64,000 nucleotides of DNA from Sorghum bicolor (Eukaryota > Streptophyta > Magnoliopsida > Poales > Poaceae), in assembly GCF_000003195.3 (NCBI RefSeq), contig NC_012876.2, forward strand, positions 57,840,407 through 57,904,406. Direction: 5' to 3'. The notes under the pieces are model-generated. The model did not search any database. It was not told the DNA's origin and saw nothing but the letters and a program-made list of their open reading frames with translations. Shown one piece after another: positions 10,584 through 22,051 of this stretch (position 1 is the first letter of the stretch; every line of letters begins with the position of its first letter). A program made the translations under genes and the position numbers.

Positions 10584-13500
10584 ATGGTCACGATCCCAGC
10601 TTCCGCGACCGTGCCCGAAGGCCTCACGTTCACCGTCGGCCAGGTCACGTGGACGACGTGCAGCGGCGGCTTCGCGACCACGGTTCCGAAAGAGATCCAG
10701 ATCCAATCTGAGATCACGCTGTCTCCGACCACACGCATGACGGCACCAAGCTCCCGACCACCGTTCCTACTCTACAAGGGAAAGGAGATCGACTGCTCGG
10801 ACCTCCTCCAAGCGCTCGATCGCGCTGACTCCAAGCTACTCGAAGTCTCCCAATTAATAGATGGAGTTCTGCGCCGGCCCGACCAAGCTGCTCGAGCGGA
10901 TTTTTCGAAATCCCGCCGGCCAACTCGTGTCGCCACACACGAACGGCTGGGAACGTCCCTGACGATAACCTCAACCCCCTCAGGACGATCCGTCGAGCTC
11001 AAAAAGGAAGACTATCCTTGCGGCCTGAACGACTCGGCCTCTGTTTACTCACAGCATGTCCAATCCGTTTTCAGCAAAGCGGGCTGGTCGCCGACAAGGA
11101 ACAACCGTCACCATGTCAACATGGTGACAATCCGAGAGCTACGGGACGGCCAGGTTTCCAGCACCAACTCAAGCACCGGCTCCGTCCCCACCGAGGTTAT
11201 AAACACCGAAGACGAGGGCTACGACCTGGATTTTCCTTCACACCCTCCGGATTTCGACCGATTCCCGATATTCCCCCCCCCCCGGCGAGGGGATATTGTG
11301 TTCAATGTCAGCGCCGACGAACCGGCTGTTGACGGAGAAACTGATGACCAGAGGCAACTCCGCGAACAGCGTAACGCTGATCGCGCCCGACGACGTGCGG
11401 ACGAGCAACAACAGATGCCACCAAGTAACCTCAACGATGCCTTTGACATGGTCGGGGACCAGCCGGTCTACAAGACGCCAAGCGCCAACGTGGCTGTCGC
11501 CATGGCCAACCTGGATCGGCTTCCTGACACCCCCGAATGCCAGGGAGTCCGGACCAGCATCCGAGCACACCTGATCGCCGCGATGGGACAGACGGCCACT
11601 CTGCTCAAGAGAGTCCAGGACGTTTCTTATACGGAAGCCGCCTCCGACCAGACTAATCGTAGCCGGGCCTCACCCAGCAGGCGTCGCCGCAGCCGCTCCC
11701 CCGACAACCGTCAAGGGGACTCACGGCGCGACGATGGTGGTCGGGACGCCGATGGCCGCCGCCAGCAGAACCGCGCACGCGGCCAAGAAGAAAATCAGCA
11801 CAGGGATCTCCGCCACAACATCCCTCCCAAAGATGCCCGGGACCGCATCAACAGGCGCGCTGCAGAGAGGGCAGTCCACGAAAACCTGCGCCGCATCGAG
11901 TACGATGCAACTCACGGTCCTCCGGGCCTAAGGCAGTTCTCCTCACACCTCCGCCAGGTCGTGTGGCCCCGCAATTTCAAACTCGAAAAACTTAAAAAAT
12001 ACGACGGCAAGGAAAATCCAGAGAACTGGATCACTCTCTATGAAATCGCCGTCCGATCAGCGGCAGGAGATGAGCACGTCATGGCTAACTACTTCCCCGT
12101 AGTCCTCGACCAGGCTGGTCATCAGTGGCTTCTCGGCTTGCCCGAGGACTCCTTCGACTCTTGGGAAGAGCTACGACAGGCTTTCATCGACAACTTCATC
12201 GCCACATGCGAGCAGCCCGGAAACAAGTATGACCTTGAAAGGATAAGAGACAGAAAGAATGAACCTCTGCGCGATTACATCCGACGATTCTCGGATATGC
12301 GCCTCAAAATCCCGAAGATTTCTCATGACGAGGCCATATCAGCCTTTATCAAGGGCTTGCGTTTCCATGAAGCGCTGAGGAACAAGCTGTTGCGTAAGCG
12401 CCCATCAACGGTAGCAGAGCTCCTCGCCACGGCTAAAAATTACGCCGATGCTGATGACGCAGAAAAACTAATCCGAGACGATGCGAGAGGCCCCGACCAG
12501 CCCTCCCGGCGAGATGACGGTCGTGGTCGCTACGACAACAGAAATCACCGCCGCTCCGACAACCGCGATCACTGAGAGGGTTGGGATCGGCGGCGCGACA
12601 GCCGCGACGACTTCAGAGGAAAGCGCCCTCGCGAATACGACCACGAAGTAAATACGGTTAAACGTCCCAATGGACGACGGGACTACCAAGACGATTACAA
12701 CAAAACGTTGAAGGGACCGTGCCAGCTACACCCAAAGTCTAACCATACCATGGAAGAGTGCCGCGTCCTCAAAAGTATCTATACACGGCGGGCCGCCCAA
12801 GAGGACTCCGCCAAGAAAAATAACAAGCGCGACGGGCATGACCACGAAGATGAGGATGAGGACCAAGATAGGGACCCCCGACACCAATACGTCAGCCCCA
12901 CCGACGTGGTCCACTCCATTTTCGGGGGCAAGGTCTCCACTGAGTCCAAGCGAGAAAGAAAGCTGTTAAAGAGAGCCTGCCTCAACATAGACAGCACGGA
13001 CGGGCTGATCGCAGATCCGAAATTTCCCGCGTGGTCCCACAGGGAGATCTCGTTCAGCAGGAAGGACCAGTGGGCCGCTATCCCAGAGCCGGGTCGTTTC
13101 CCACTGATTCTTGATCCCTGCATCAATAGCATCAGATTCGAGCGCGTACTCGTGGACGGGGGAAGCTCCATCGACATCCTCTTCCACAACAGCCTGCCCG
13201 CCCTCAAGATATCACCGGCGCAACTAAAACCTTACGACGCCCAATTCTGGGGGGTTTTGCCAGGTCAAAGTTCGGTGCCCCTCGGACAGATAACATTGCC
13301 TGTCCAATTCGGCACACCCGATCACTTCCGGACGGAGTTCATCAACTTCGTAGTCGCGGACTTCGACGGGACCTACCACGCCATACTGGGCCGGCCATCG
13401 CTAACAAAGTTCATGGCAGTCCCGCACTACTCATACCTAGTCCTTAAGATGCCCACGGAGAAGGGTGTCCTGACCGTCAGAGGCAACGTCTACACTGCGT

Positions 13501-16500
13501 ACACCTGCGAAGAAGAAAGCTTCAAGATCACCGAGGCAATTGACCTCTCAATCCGCATGGCGGAAACAGCAAACCAAGCCGCACAGCTGCCTCCCGACCA
13601 GCTCCGATTACCTGAGCAGGAGACAGCCAGAAAGAATTCGAAATCCAAGGAGTACAAAGAAGTGCAGCTGGTCGAAGGCAACCCCGAGAAGACAGCCCTC
13701 GTCGGGGCTAACTTGGATCCAAAATAGGAAGACGCGCTCGTCAGGTTTCTAAGGGACAACGTGAGCGTTTTCGCATGGAAACCCGCAGACATGCCCGGTG
13801 TCCCACGAAACCTGATCGAGCACTCCTTAAACGTCTCGAAGACCGCAAGACCAATCAAGCAAAAACTGCGACGGTTCGCTCGTGACAAAAAGGAGGCTAT
13901 TAGGACAGAAATAACACGGCTTCTAGCAGCCGGATTCATAAAAGAAGTGTATCACCCCGATTGGCTCGCCAATCCGGTTCTTGTACGCAAAAAGAATAAT
14001 GAATGGAGAATGTGCGTTGATTACACTGATCTCAACAAACACTGTCCTAAAGATCCTTTTGGTCTTCCTCGCATCGACGAGGTGGTCGACTCAACGGCCG
14101 GATGCGAACTACTCTCCTTTCTAGATTGCTACTCTGGTTATCACTAGATCTCGCTAAAGGAAGAAGATCAGATCAAAACATCCTTCATCACACCCTTCGG
14201 CGCATACTGCTACACTACCATGTCTTTCGGACTTAAAAACGCCGGGGCCACTTATCAAAGGGCCATCCAGCAATGCCTCCACGACGAGATTCGCGATGAC
14301 CTCGTCGAGGCCTATGTGGACGACGTGGTCGTAAAAACAAGGGACGCGAGCACCCTAATCGACAACTTAGACCGAACCTTCAAGGCACTCAATAGGTACA
14401 AGTGGAAGCTCAACCCCAAGAAATGCATTTTCGGCGTTCCTTCCGGTCTACTGCTCGGCAACGTCGTCAGTCGCGACGGCATACGACCAAACCCTTCAAA
14501 AGTCAAAGCCGTACTCGACATGCGACCACCGAAGAACGTCAAGGATATTCAGAAGCTAACCGGATGCATGGCCGCCCTCAGTCGTTTCATCTCAAGGCTG
14601 GGAAAAAAAGGCCTCCCTTTCTTCAAACTATTGAAAGCGTCAGAAAAATTCTATTGGACAGAGGAAGCCGACGCTGCGTTCACTCAGCTTAAGACCTTCC
14701 TCACTTCACCGCCTGTCCTCACGGCGCCTCAGCCCAATGAAGACCTGCTCCTTTACATTGCTGCAACCGACAGGGTTGTTTCCACGGCAATAGTGGTCGA
14801 GCGAGATGAACCAGGTCACGTCTTCAAGATCCAGAGACCCGTTTACTTCATAAGCGAAGTTTTAAACGAATCCAAGGCCAGGTACCCACAAATATAGAAG
14901 CTTATATACGCCATCCTGATAACGTCAAGAAAGCTGAAGCACTACTTCGACGGCCATCGAGTCCTGGTGACAACCAGCTTTCCTCTCGGGGACATCCTGC
15001 GCAACAAAGACGCCAATGGCAGGATCGTGAAATGGGCAATGGAATTATGTCCATTTTCCCTAGAGTTCCAGAGTCGCACCACTGTCAAGTCTCAAGCCCT
15101 GGTCGATTTCATTGCCGAATGGACGGATCTCAACGAGCCTTCCGTTCCAGATGTCTCAGACCACTGGTCAATGTTCTTTGATGGGTCCTTAAATATCAAC
15201 GGTGCAGGCGCTGGGATATTGTTCGTCTCACCCAACAAGGACAAACTCCGTTACGTCCTTCGGATCCTTTTCCCGGCGTGAAACAACGTCGCCGAATACG
15301 AAGCATGCTTACATGGCATACGACTAGCCGTTGAACTGGGGGTCAAGCGCCTCTATGTCTACGGCGACTCCGCTTTGGTCATCAACCAGCTCAACAAGGA
15401 GTGGGACGCAACCCACGAGAAGATGGATCTCTACTGCAAAGAAATTCGCAAATGGGAAACTAACTTCTATGGCATAGAGTACATCCACGTGGTCCGGGAT
15501 AAGAACCAAGCAGCAGATGCGCTGTCAAAGTTAGGCTCATCTCGGGCCCAAATCCCGCGGGGTATTTTCGTCCAGGATATCCATGAGCCAAGCGTAAGCT
15601 CCCTCCTGGTCGACAAGCAACACACCGAGGCAATGCTCATAGATGACGCCACTCCGACAACCGGTGGGCGTGACTGGCGTACCCCGTTCATCAAATACAT
15701 ATCAGACGGGACAGGCTTTCAGGACAAAACAGAGAACGAGCGCCTCATTCGACGATCAAAGAACTACATCCTGGTCGATGGAAAACTCATGCGGAAAAAC
15801 GCAAGCTCCGAAGTACTGCTCAAGTGCATACCCCAAGATGATGGTATCAAGCTCTTGGAGGACATACACGCCGGATCCTGCGGCAATCACGCCGCATCTA
15901 GAACGCTGGTCGGAAAGGCTTTCCGAGCAGGTTTTTATTGGCCAACTGCGGTCGGCGACGCAGAAAAACTGGTTCGGCATTGCGAAGGATGTCAGTTTTT
16001 CGCTAAGAGGACCCACGTACCTGCCCATGAAATTCAAACCATCCCGTCGTCTTGGCCCTTTGCTTGCTGGGGGCTTGACATGATCGGACCATTTAAACCA
16101 GCCCCGGGCAATTTCAAGTTTGTCTTCGTGTTAATCGGCAAGTTCTCCAAGTGGATTGAATACATGCCCCTGGTCAAGGCAACCTCCGAGAAGGCTGTGG
16201 AGTTCCTCAATCAAATCATACACAGATTCGGCATCCCGAACAGCATAATCACCGACCTGGGCACTCAGTTTACTGGCACCACTTTTTGGGATTTCTGCGA
16301 TGACAGAGGCATAGTCATAAAATATGTGTCAGTGGCACATCCACGTGCCAACGGTCAAGTTGAACGTGCTAACGGAATGATCGTTGACGCCCTAAAGAAA
16401 AGGTTGTACACCGAAAACGACAGAGCACCCGGTCGATGGATGAAAGAATTGCCGGCAGTGGTCTGGGGCCTCCGAACTCAGACCAGTCGAAACACAGGGG

Positions 16501-16913
16501 TGTCTCCCTACTTCATGGTGTACGGTGCAGAGGCGGTCTTGCCGTCTGACATACACTTCGGATCTCCTAGAATCGAGCACTTCGACCGGGCGACCGCCGA
16601 CAACGCCAGAGAACTCGAAATCAATTGCATGGAGGAAAAGCATTTAGTTTCATGTCTCCGAACAGCAAAATATCTCGCGGCAGTCAGGCGATACTACAAC
16701 AGGAACGTCAAGGACCGTTCCTTCGTGGTCGGCGATCTGGTTCTTCGATGGAAAACAAGCCAGGAGGGAATGCACAAGCTATCCACTCCCTGGGAAGGAC
16801 CCTTCGTGGTGACCGAGGTCACACGACCTACGTCCTACAGATTGGCATACCCAGACGGAACACGAGTGCCTAACTCTTGGCACATCGACAAACTGCGACG
16901 TTTCTATCCATAA
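10584..16913 (+). pseudogene. gypsy gag-pro-RT-RNaseH-integrase polyprotein with five in-frame stops
   Basis: One reading frame runs from the ATG at 10584 to the stop at 16913, broken only by stops ending at 12575 (TGA), 13727, 14147, 14897 (all TAG) and 15281 (TGA). No frameshift is needed. An open frame also reaches back to 10536 through the primer site, so the first ATG is preferred. Gag has an Arg/Ser-rich centre and the retrotransposon gag core near 11970-12480. The protease has VLVDGGSSIDILF near 13150. RT spans about 13850-14560: residues CVDYTDLN, FGLKNAGATYQ, and YVDDVV near 14310. RNase H is near 15170-15530 (DGS, EYEA, DSALV, DALS). Integrase has the H-H-C-C finger near 15880-15990 and catalytic D (GLDMIGPF), D (ITDLGTQF) and E (GQVERANG), then a C-terminal domain ending DKLRRFYP. 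At least four stops are one C-to-T change from a sense codon. Confidence 0.92.
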
Positions 16914-17189
16914 AGTTTTAATGACTTTCTTTTGTAAGTATCTTATAATTTTTATAATGAAATTCTCTATTTTTTGCCTATACCTTGTCGCACACAGCAC
17001 TCGGCAAAACTCCCGCAATGGATGCTCTTAGCGACAACCAAGACAAATACGGTGACACGTCACTCAGATATTTTTACAGCGCTCAAAACAACAGTCATGA
17101 CAAAAAGTAAACTTTATTACAAACTTTACATACAAAGTTTACAATAAATACCCTGACGGGCAGACACTAGTCTATTCCTACAGACTACT
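16914..17189. other. Spacer between pol and the antisense gene
   Basis: This AT-rich spacer holds the 3' ends of two convergent units: the gag-pol frame from the left and the antisense gene from the right. Confidence 0.6.
17113..17118 (-). promoter_or_regulatory. Poly(A) signal of the antisense gene
   Basis: AATAAA on the minus strand (context GTAATAAAGT) lies about 75 nt after the stop at 17190. It sits at the expected place for the transcript of the antisense gene. Confidence 0.55.
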
Positions 17190-20100
17190 TTATTGGCCTA
17201 GCTGCTCGGGCTGATCACCCGCCTGGCCCTGCTGCCCGGACGAGGGGGTCGGGGCCACCGGCGCCTGGCTGGTCGAGACCGCAGGCGTCGACCGCCCATC
17301 TCCAGCAACGGACGCGCCCGACAACTCCCTGGCCGACCTATCTGAGCTCGGCTGGTCTGGAGGAGTGGCCGTTCCGCACAGATTGATGTCGCCGATCACT
17401 GTCGACGACAAGTCCAGCAGACTACCCCGGAGTTCGTCCGCTTCCTGTGGGCCGACTTCCTTCGGGTACCCCTTCTCCAGCCTGCTCAAGTCGACCAGGG
17501 GGTAGTGGGCGCGCACCATGCTGAGGACGTGCGCGCCCGCAAACTCCCCGGCGTCCTTCACGAACTGCTGGAGCCAGTCCCACGCCCGTTGCGCCTTCTC
17601 GACCGGGGTCAATTGCGGCGCGCGGGGCTGGCTCTCCGGGAGCTCGGGACTGATCAGGTCTAGGACCGGGGACACTCCTTTCCAGATCCTGCAACAGTTG
17701 ACCTTCCAGGAGTCCCGATCCTTGACCAGATCATCCAGGTGCTTTTTGGTGTTCACCTTGAGCACTGCAAACGAAACGAAGCGTTATTTTCGGCATACTA
17801 AACAAACAAAGGGGCAGGCAGCAACCAACAAGGCGGCAACCATTACCAGATAGCTCCCGGTCTTTTCGACCCAATCCTTCTTCTGCTCGCCGCCCGGACT
17901 CCAGCGCACCGGCGAGCTGTTGGCTGAGCTGCTCCTTCTCTTGTCGGAGGCTCGCCACCTCCTCCTCCAAGTCTGTGTGAATCCTAAACTGGTCAGCAAA
18001 ACAAACTATACAAGTACGCGAAGCTGCTCGGAGCGTATGACTAACCTTCTTGCAGCCGGTACTGGTCGGCCAAACGACGGGCGAGGTCGAGACGACGCTC
18101 CTTTTCGGCACTCATCTCGACCACCTTCTCCCCGACCTCCGCCCGCAACCGGTCTACCTCCGCGGCAAGGGCCTTGTTCTCGGCCACGACGCCTTCTATC
18201 TGGTCAAAGCACCGTTTCCGGTACTTCGCCGTTTTCATTACGTCCTACAAAGCAAGCATATAACGACCATGCAAGACAAGGCAAAAGAATGCGCAGCAGT
18301 ACAAAAAGCCGCTTACCTTGACTTCGTCGACGAGGCACTTGGCCGCGCGCTCCACCCTGGCGGCCTCTTCGGTCTCGGCGAGTTCCTCATGCCCGATAAA
18401 GTGATCCCCGCGTTGGCGCCACACACACACACGTGTTGGCGGCCATCACGGGGACGACCCTCGATCTCTTCCACCTCGTCATCGGAGGCCGCCCGGGTTT
18501 CCTCCTCCTGTGCTGCGTCACCCCCGGTGGTGGTCCCAGGTATTACTGGCCCTTGGACCAGACCTGGGGGGCCCGCAGCCGAAGAGGCTCCTGCTCGGGG
18601 CGGCGGGGGGACTTCACTCCCCCCGGCAGGAGGAGCGGTCGGAGATCTTCCCTTCTCTGAGGAGTCCGGTGGGGGAGCCTCTCCAGCCCTGGTCGGGCTG
18701 CTTGTTGTAGTCGGCGCCGCGCTCGGGAGCCCCTCGGTGCTCCCAGGCGCGACTGCAGCTGTTGGCTGCTCTGTGGTCTTGGGGGCCGCATCCCCAGAAC
18801 CGCGGGCAGGCTCGCCCGTCCCTTGGCTGGCAACCTGGCCGGGGTCGACATCCGACGCCGCACTACAGGAACAACAGTCAAATTTCAAAAAAAAAAGAAA
18901 AATCAAAGAGGAGTCCAAAAATACGTAAGTCGAACACTTACAGGTCTGATCGACGGTGGGTGGCGGTGAACCTCCTCCTCGCCCGGCCGGTCGGCACCTG
19001 CGCCCCCGTCTCGACAACTTGCGGTGCCGGGGCGTCGCTGGCCACTCGATCAGTAGCGGCCGGCGCATTATCTGGGCGACCCCGGGGCCGTCGGACCAAC
19101 GACGGCGCAGCCTCCTCCTCGTCGTCGTCGTCGTCAACGGTCCGCACGAGCCGACGACGCTTCGGTGCTTGTCTGCTCTCCGCCGGAAGATCCGCCGGCA
19201 AAGGATCTGCCGGCAATGGCCTCTTCCCCGCTACCCTCTCCTCGGAGGTCGGGATGGGGCGGGCTTGGCCCTCTTCACTGCTAGTGTAATGAGTACACCG
19301 AGCAGCGTCCTCCTCTGGCGGGTCTTCTCCCGCAGGATTTTCCATCCCCGGTGCCAGTGATACATACACTGTGCACCGGTCGACACCGCCGATCTGCAAA
19401 AGCAACAGAGATGAGTCAATTGCCGACGATATACGAATGCTAAAACAGAATCTGCTACATACCTTTGGTGCCGGTCGTCCTAACTTGAAGGCTTGCACCC
19501 GATCACTACCACGGATGAAGCCTCCGTCCGCGAAGTTAAACAGCTCGTTCAACAGCTGTTGTACCTCCGTTTTCTCCAAGATCTCCGACCGCATCCTGGT
19601 CGGGTCTGCGCTTCCGGCATACTCGTACGCCGAGTGTACCCTCTTCTGGCAGGGCATCACCCGGCGGCAAATGAAGTTGCCGACCACGCCAAGCCCGTCC
19701 AGGCGCGACCAGTCGATCAGCTTCATGAGATCCGCCACTGGACCGTCGAACTCCGGGCGGTCGGTCCAGCTCGTCCTCTTCTCCGGAATGTATCCCACGT
19801 CGCAGAACGTGGAGCTGCCCGGTTCCTCCCTGATATAGAACCACTTCCTGTACCATTCGGTCAAGGAAGTGTTCCATGGACAGTGCAGGTAGCGATTCTT
19901 CATCCCATCACGAAGGTTGAGGTATACTCCACCTGCAACCTTGGAGCCTCCAACTGCTCCCTTCTTCCTCAAGCAGAAAAGATACCGGAAAAGATCAAAG
20001 TGCGGCTCTATGCCAACATAGGCCTCGCACAGGTGGATGAAGGTGGAAATAAGGAGAATTGAGTTCGGGTGCAGATTGCAAATCCCGATCTCATAGTACA

Positions 20101-20350
20101 AAAGAAGACCTTGAAGAAAAGGATGAACAGGAACACCAAAGCCTCTCTTAACGAAATCTTCAAAAACGACGATCTCACCGGCGCGAGGGTCGGGGTAGCC
20201 CTCCCCCTCCGGTGCCCTCCAGCCGCCGAGCTCTGCGCTGTGCAGAAGCCCCATATCGACGAGGTCACCAAGAGATTTTGTGGTGCTGCGAGACTTCTTC
20301 CACTCCTTGGCCATCAGTTCGGCCCTCTTCCTGGAGTCGCTCTTCGCCAT
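17190..20350 (-). CDS. Six-exon antisense gene inside the gypsy element (putative gypsy-type transposon domain protein)
   Basis: It reads opposite to gag-pol. Exons in coding order: 20350-19463, 19393-18942, 18862-18317, 18244-18046, 17972-17847 and 17764-17190. The five introns are 69-82 bp, all GT...AG, and all preserve frame. The N-terminal region, about residues 1-300 (MAKSDSRKRAEL; LLYYEIGICNLHPNS; HFDLFRYLFCL; WYRKWFYI), resembles the plant domain catalogued as putative gypsy-type transposon (Transposase_28-like; assignment from memory). The middle is Pro/Ser/acidic and low complexity with a basic KRRRLVR patch. The C-terminal third has predicted coiled coil (LAAEVDRLRAEVGEKVVEM; LEEEVASLRQEKEQL). 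Exon 3 needs one GT unit fewer in a GT run near 18420 for the frame to continue, so this copy carries a 2-nt frameshift. With that allowance the product is 927 residues. Extra ORFs are known in Tat elements; the function is unknown. Confidence 0.75.
18417..18434 (+). repeat. (CA)n microsatellite causing a frameshift in the antisense gene
   Basis: CACACACACACACGTG on the plus strand reads as GT repeats in exon 3 of the antisense gene. Upstream and downstream coding continues in two frames that differ by 2 nt across this run, consistent with one-unit slippage. Confidence 0.65.
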
Positions 20351-20462
20351 TAGAGATGCGGATGTGGGCTGGAGTTAGGAAGATGCAGGAGATTGGAGAA
20401 GATGAGAGCGGAAGGTTTGAAGGCAATGGCAGGCGAAGCGGTACAGGCGGACCTATTAGACC

Positions 20463-20470
20463 CTTATAAA
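20463..20470 (-). promoter_or_regulatory. TATA box of the antisense gene
   Basis: TTTATAAGGG on the minus strand is about 115 bp before the antisense ATG (20350). This spacing fits a core promoter with a leader of about 80-90 nt. Confidence 0.5.
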
Positions 20471-20761
20471 CTTGCGACTCCACTTCTCCCACTTCCTGTA
20501 TTCTCGGGAAGTGGGCAGGCCATGCGGCGGACGCGGCGTTTCGGTTTACAATGATTATAGACAATTAATGCGGCGGAGTTTTCGTACCAATTGATGGTTT
20601 CCTTTTCTCAAACCATGCAAAGAGCGGTTGTACAGTTGCCAGGTGCAACTTTTCATGCATCCGTCTGACATATCGTCAGGAGACCTCGTCACGTTAACTT
20701 TAACTGGAAAGATCTTTTCAAAAGTAAGAAGACACATACGCCAGTGAGTCAACAATCCGGG

Positions 20762-21040
20762 GACTGCACCGACCACCGAGCACTCGATGCTCGGGGACTG
20801 GTCGCCCAGTCTATCAGCTCGGAACTTCAATGACTGCACCGACCACCGAGCACTCGATGCTCGGGGACTGGTCGCCCAGTCTATCAGCTCGGAACTTCAA
20901 TGACTGCACCGACCACCGAGCACTCGACGCTCGGGGACTGGTCGCTCAGTCTATCGGCTCAAAGCTTTAAAGCATGCACCGACCACTGAGCACTCGACGC
21001 TCGGGGACTGGTCGTACAGTATAGCAACATATAATTCCAA
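20762..21040 (+). repeat. 70-bp tandem repeat, four copies, in the gypsy element
   Basis: Unit starts are at 20762, 20832, 20902 and 20972, an exact 70-bp period. The first two are nearly identical and the fourth is diverged. Each unit contains GACCACCGAGCACTCGA and GCTCGGGGACTGGTCG, which are partly complementary. Single GCTCGGGGACT boxes continue to the 3' LTR. Confidence 0.9.
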
Positions 21041-21586
21041 GAAGCACACTAGGTGTCTGGGGACTGATCGATTGGTCTTTTCAATTACAGGCGAGCATGA
21101 CATGCTCGGGGACTGGTAAATTCAATTTTTTAGACCTTGCTACAAGGCTCATACTTCGCCTTCCAGCAAGCTCGGGGACTACATCGGTACGATGCATCTA
21201 GCGATGCATCTCAGTCTCAAAACTACTTTGGGGAATTTTCTTTTGACCCTGGCACCACGTGCCTATGTCACCTACTACCAGGCTCGGGGACTAAGTGGGC
21301 ACACTTCACCTAGCGGTGAATTTGCTTGCTTTTTTGATGCTTTTACCTTTCAAAAAGGTAAAGTGGGCACACTTCACAAGGAAAGAAATTTTTTTAAGAG
21401 CACCATGCATTCTTCGAACAACCTGCTCCTTCGATGTCAATGTTGATCAACTGTCTTTTGAGTTGGTCAAAATACCGTTGCAATTGTTTGGGCGACTTTC
21501 CTACTTATTGAAGACGTCAAGCCTCACTGATCGAAGAAACTCAAGACGGCGTGTTACATCACAATACATGGTGCTCGGGGACTAGC

Positions 21587-22046
21587 TGTGGGGGTATAAA
21601 CCCCTATACCCTTACGGCTAGACTTCAGCCAGGAAGCTTGGCCCACTACGAGACGAGTTCAAGGCTTGATCCGACAGCTCGGAGTTTCGCGCAAGGAAAC
21701 AAGACGTGGAGATCAAGCAGGATTCTAGTCGGTTAGAATAGGAATTGATATCGAATTATCTATAGCAATTGTAACCGACTAGGATTAGTTTCCAGATCTG
21801 TAACCCTGCCCTCCAGACTATATAAGGAGGGGCAAGGGACCCCCCTAGGACATCATATTCTCTCAACACAAATCAATACAACCAGACGCAGGACGTAGGT
21901 ATTACGCCAACTCGGCGGCCGAACCTGGATAAAAAGCTTGTCCGTGTCTTGCGTCACCATCGAGTTCGTAGTTTGCGCACCGTCTACCGATAAACTACTA
22001 CCGTGGGTATACCCCAAGGTAGACTGCCGACCAGCTTTCGTCGATA
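21587..22046 (+). repeat. 3' LTR of the gypsy element
   Basis: It is 460 bp and begins TGTGGGGGTATAAACC. It ends GTCGATA where the 5' LTR has GTCGACA. The target duplication GTAAG follows directly. Confidence 0.95.
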
Positions 22047-22051
22047 GTAAG

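Larger units (their letters stand above)
10076..22046 (+). mobile_element. Ty3/gypsy LTR retrotransposon (Tat-like), full length, 11,971 bp
   Basis: Two 460-bp LTRs (10076-10535, 21587-22046) differ at four positions by eye. A perfect 5-bp target duplication GTAAG flanks them (10071-10075, 22047-22051). The order is LTR, primer site, gag, protease, RT, RNase H, integrase, a long extra region with an antisense gene, a 70-bp tandem array, polypurine-like CTCGGGGACTAGC, LTR. RT and RNase H before integrase defines Ty3/gypsy. The DGGSS protease motif and the long extra region between integrase and the 3' LTR fit the Tat lineage. The near-identical LTRs imply a recent insertion, yet gag-pol has five stops, so this copy must rely on other copies. 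Confidence 0.95.

Noticed and set aside
20762..21040. CRISPR-like direct repeats
   Set aside because: The repeats are contiguous 70-bp tandem units without spacers, in a eukaryotic retrotransposon.
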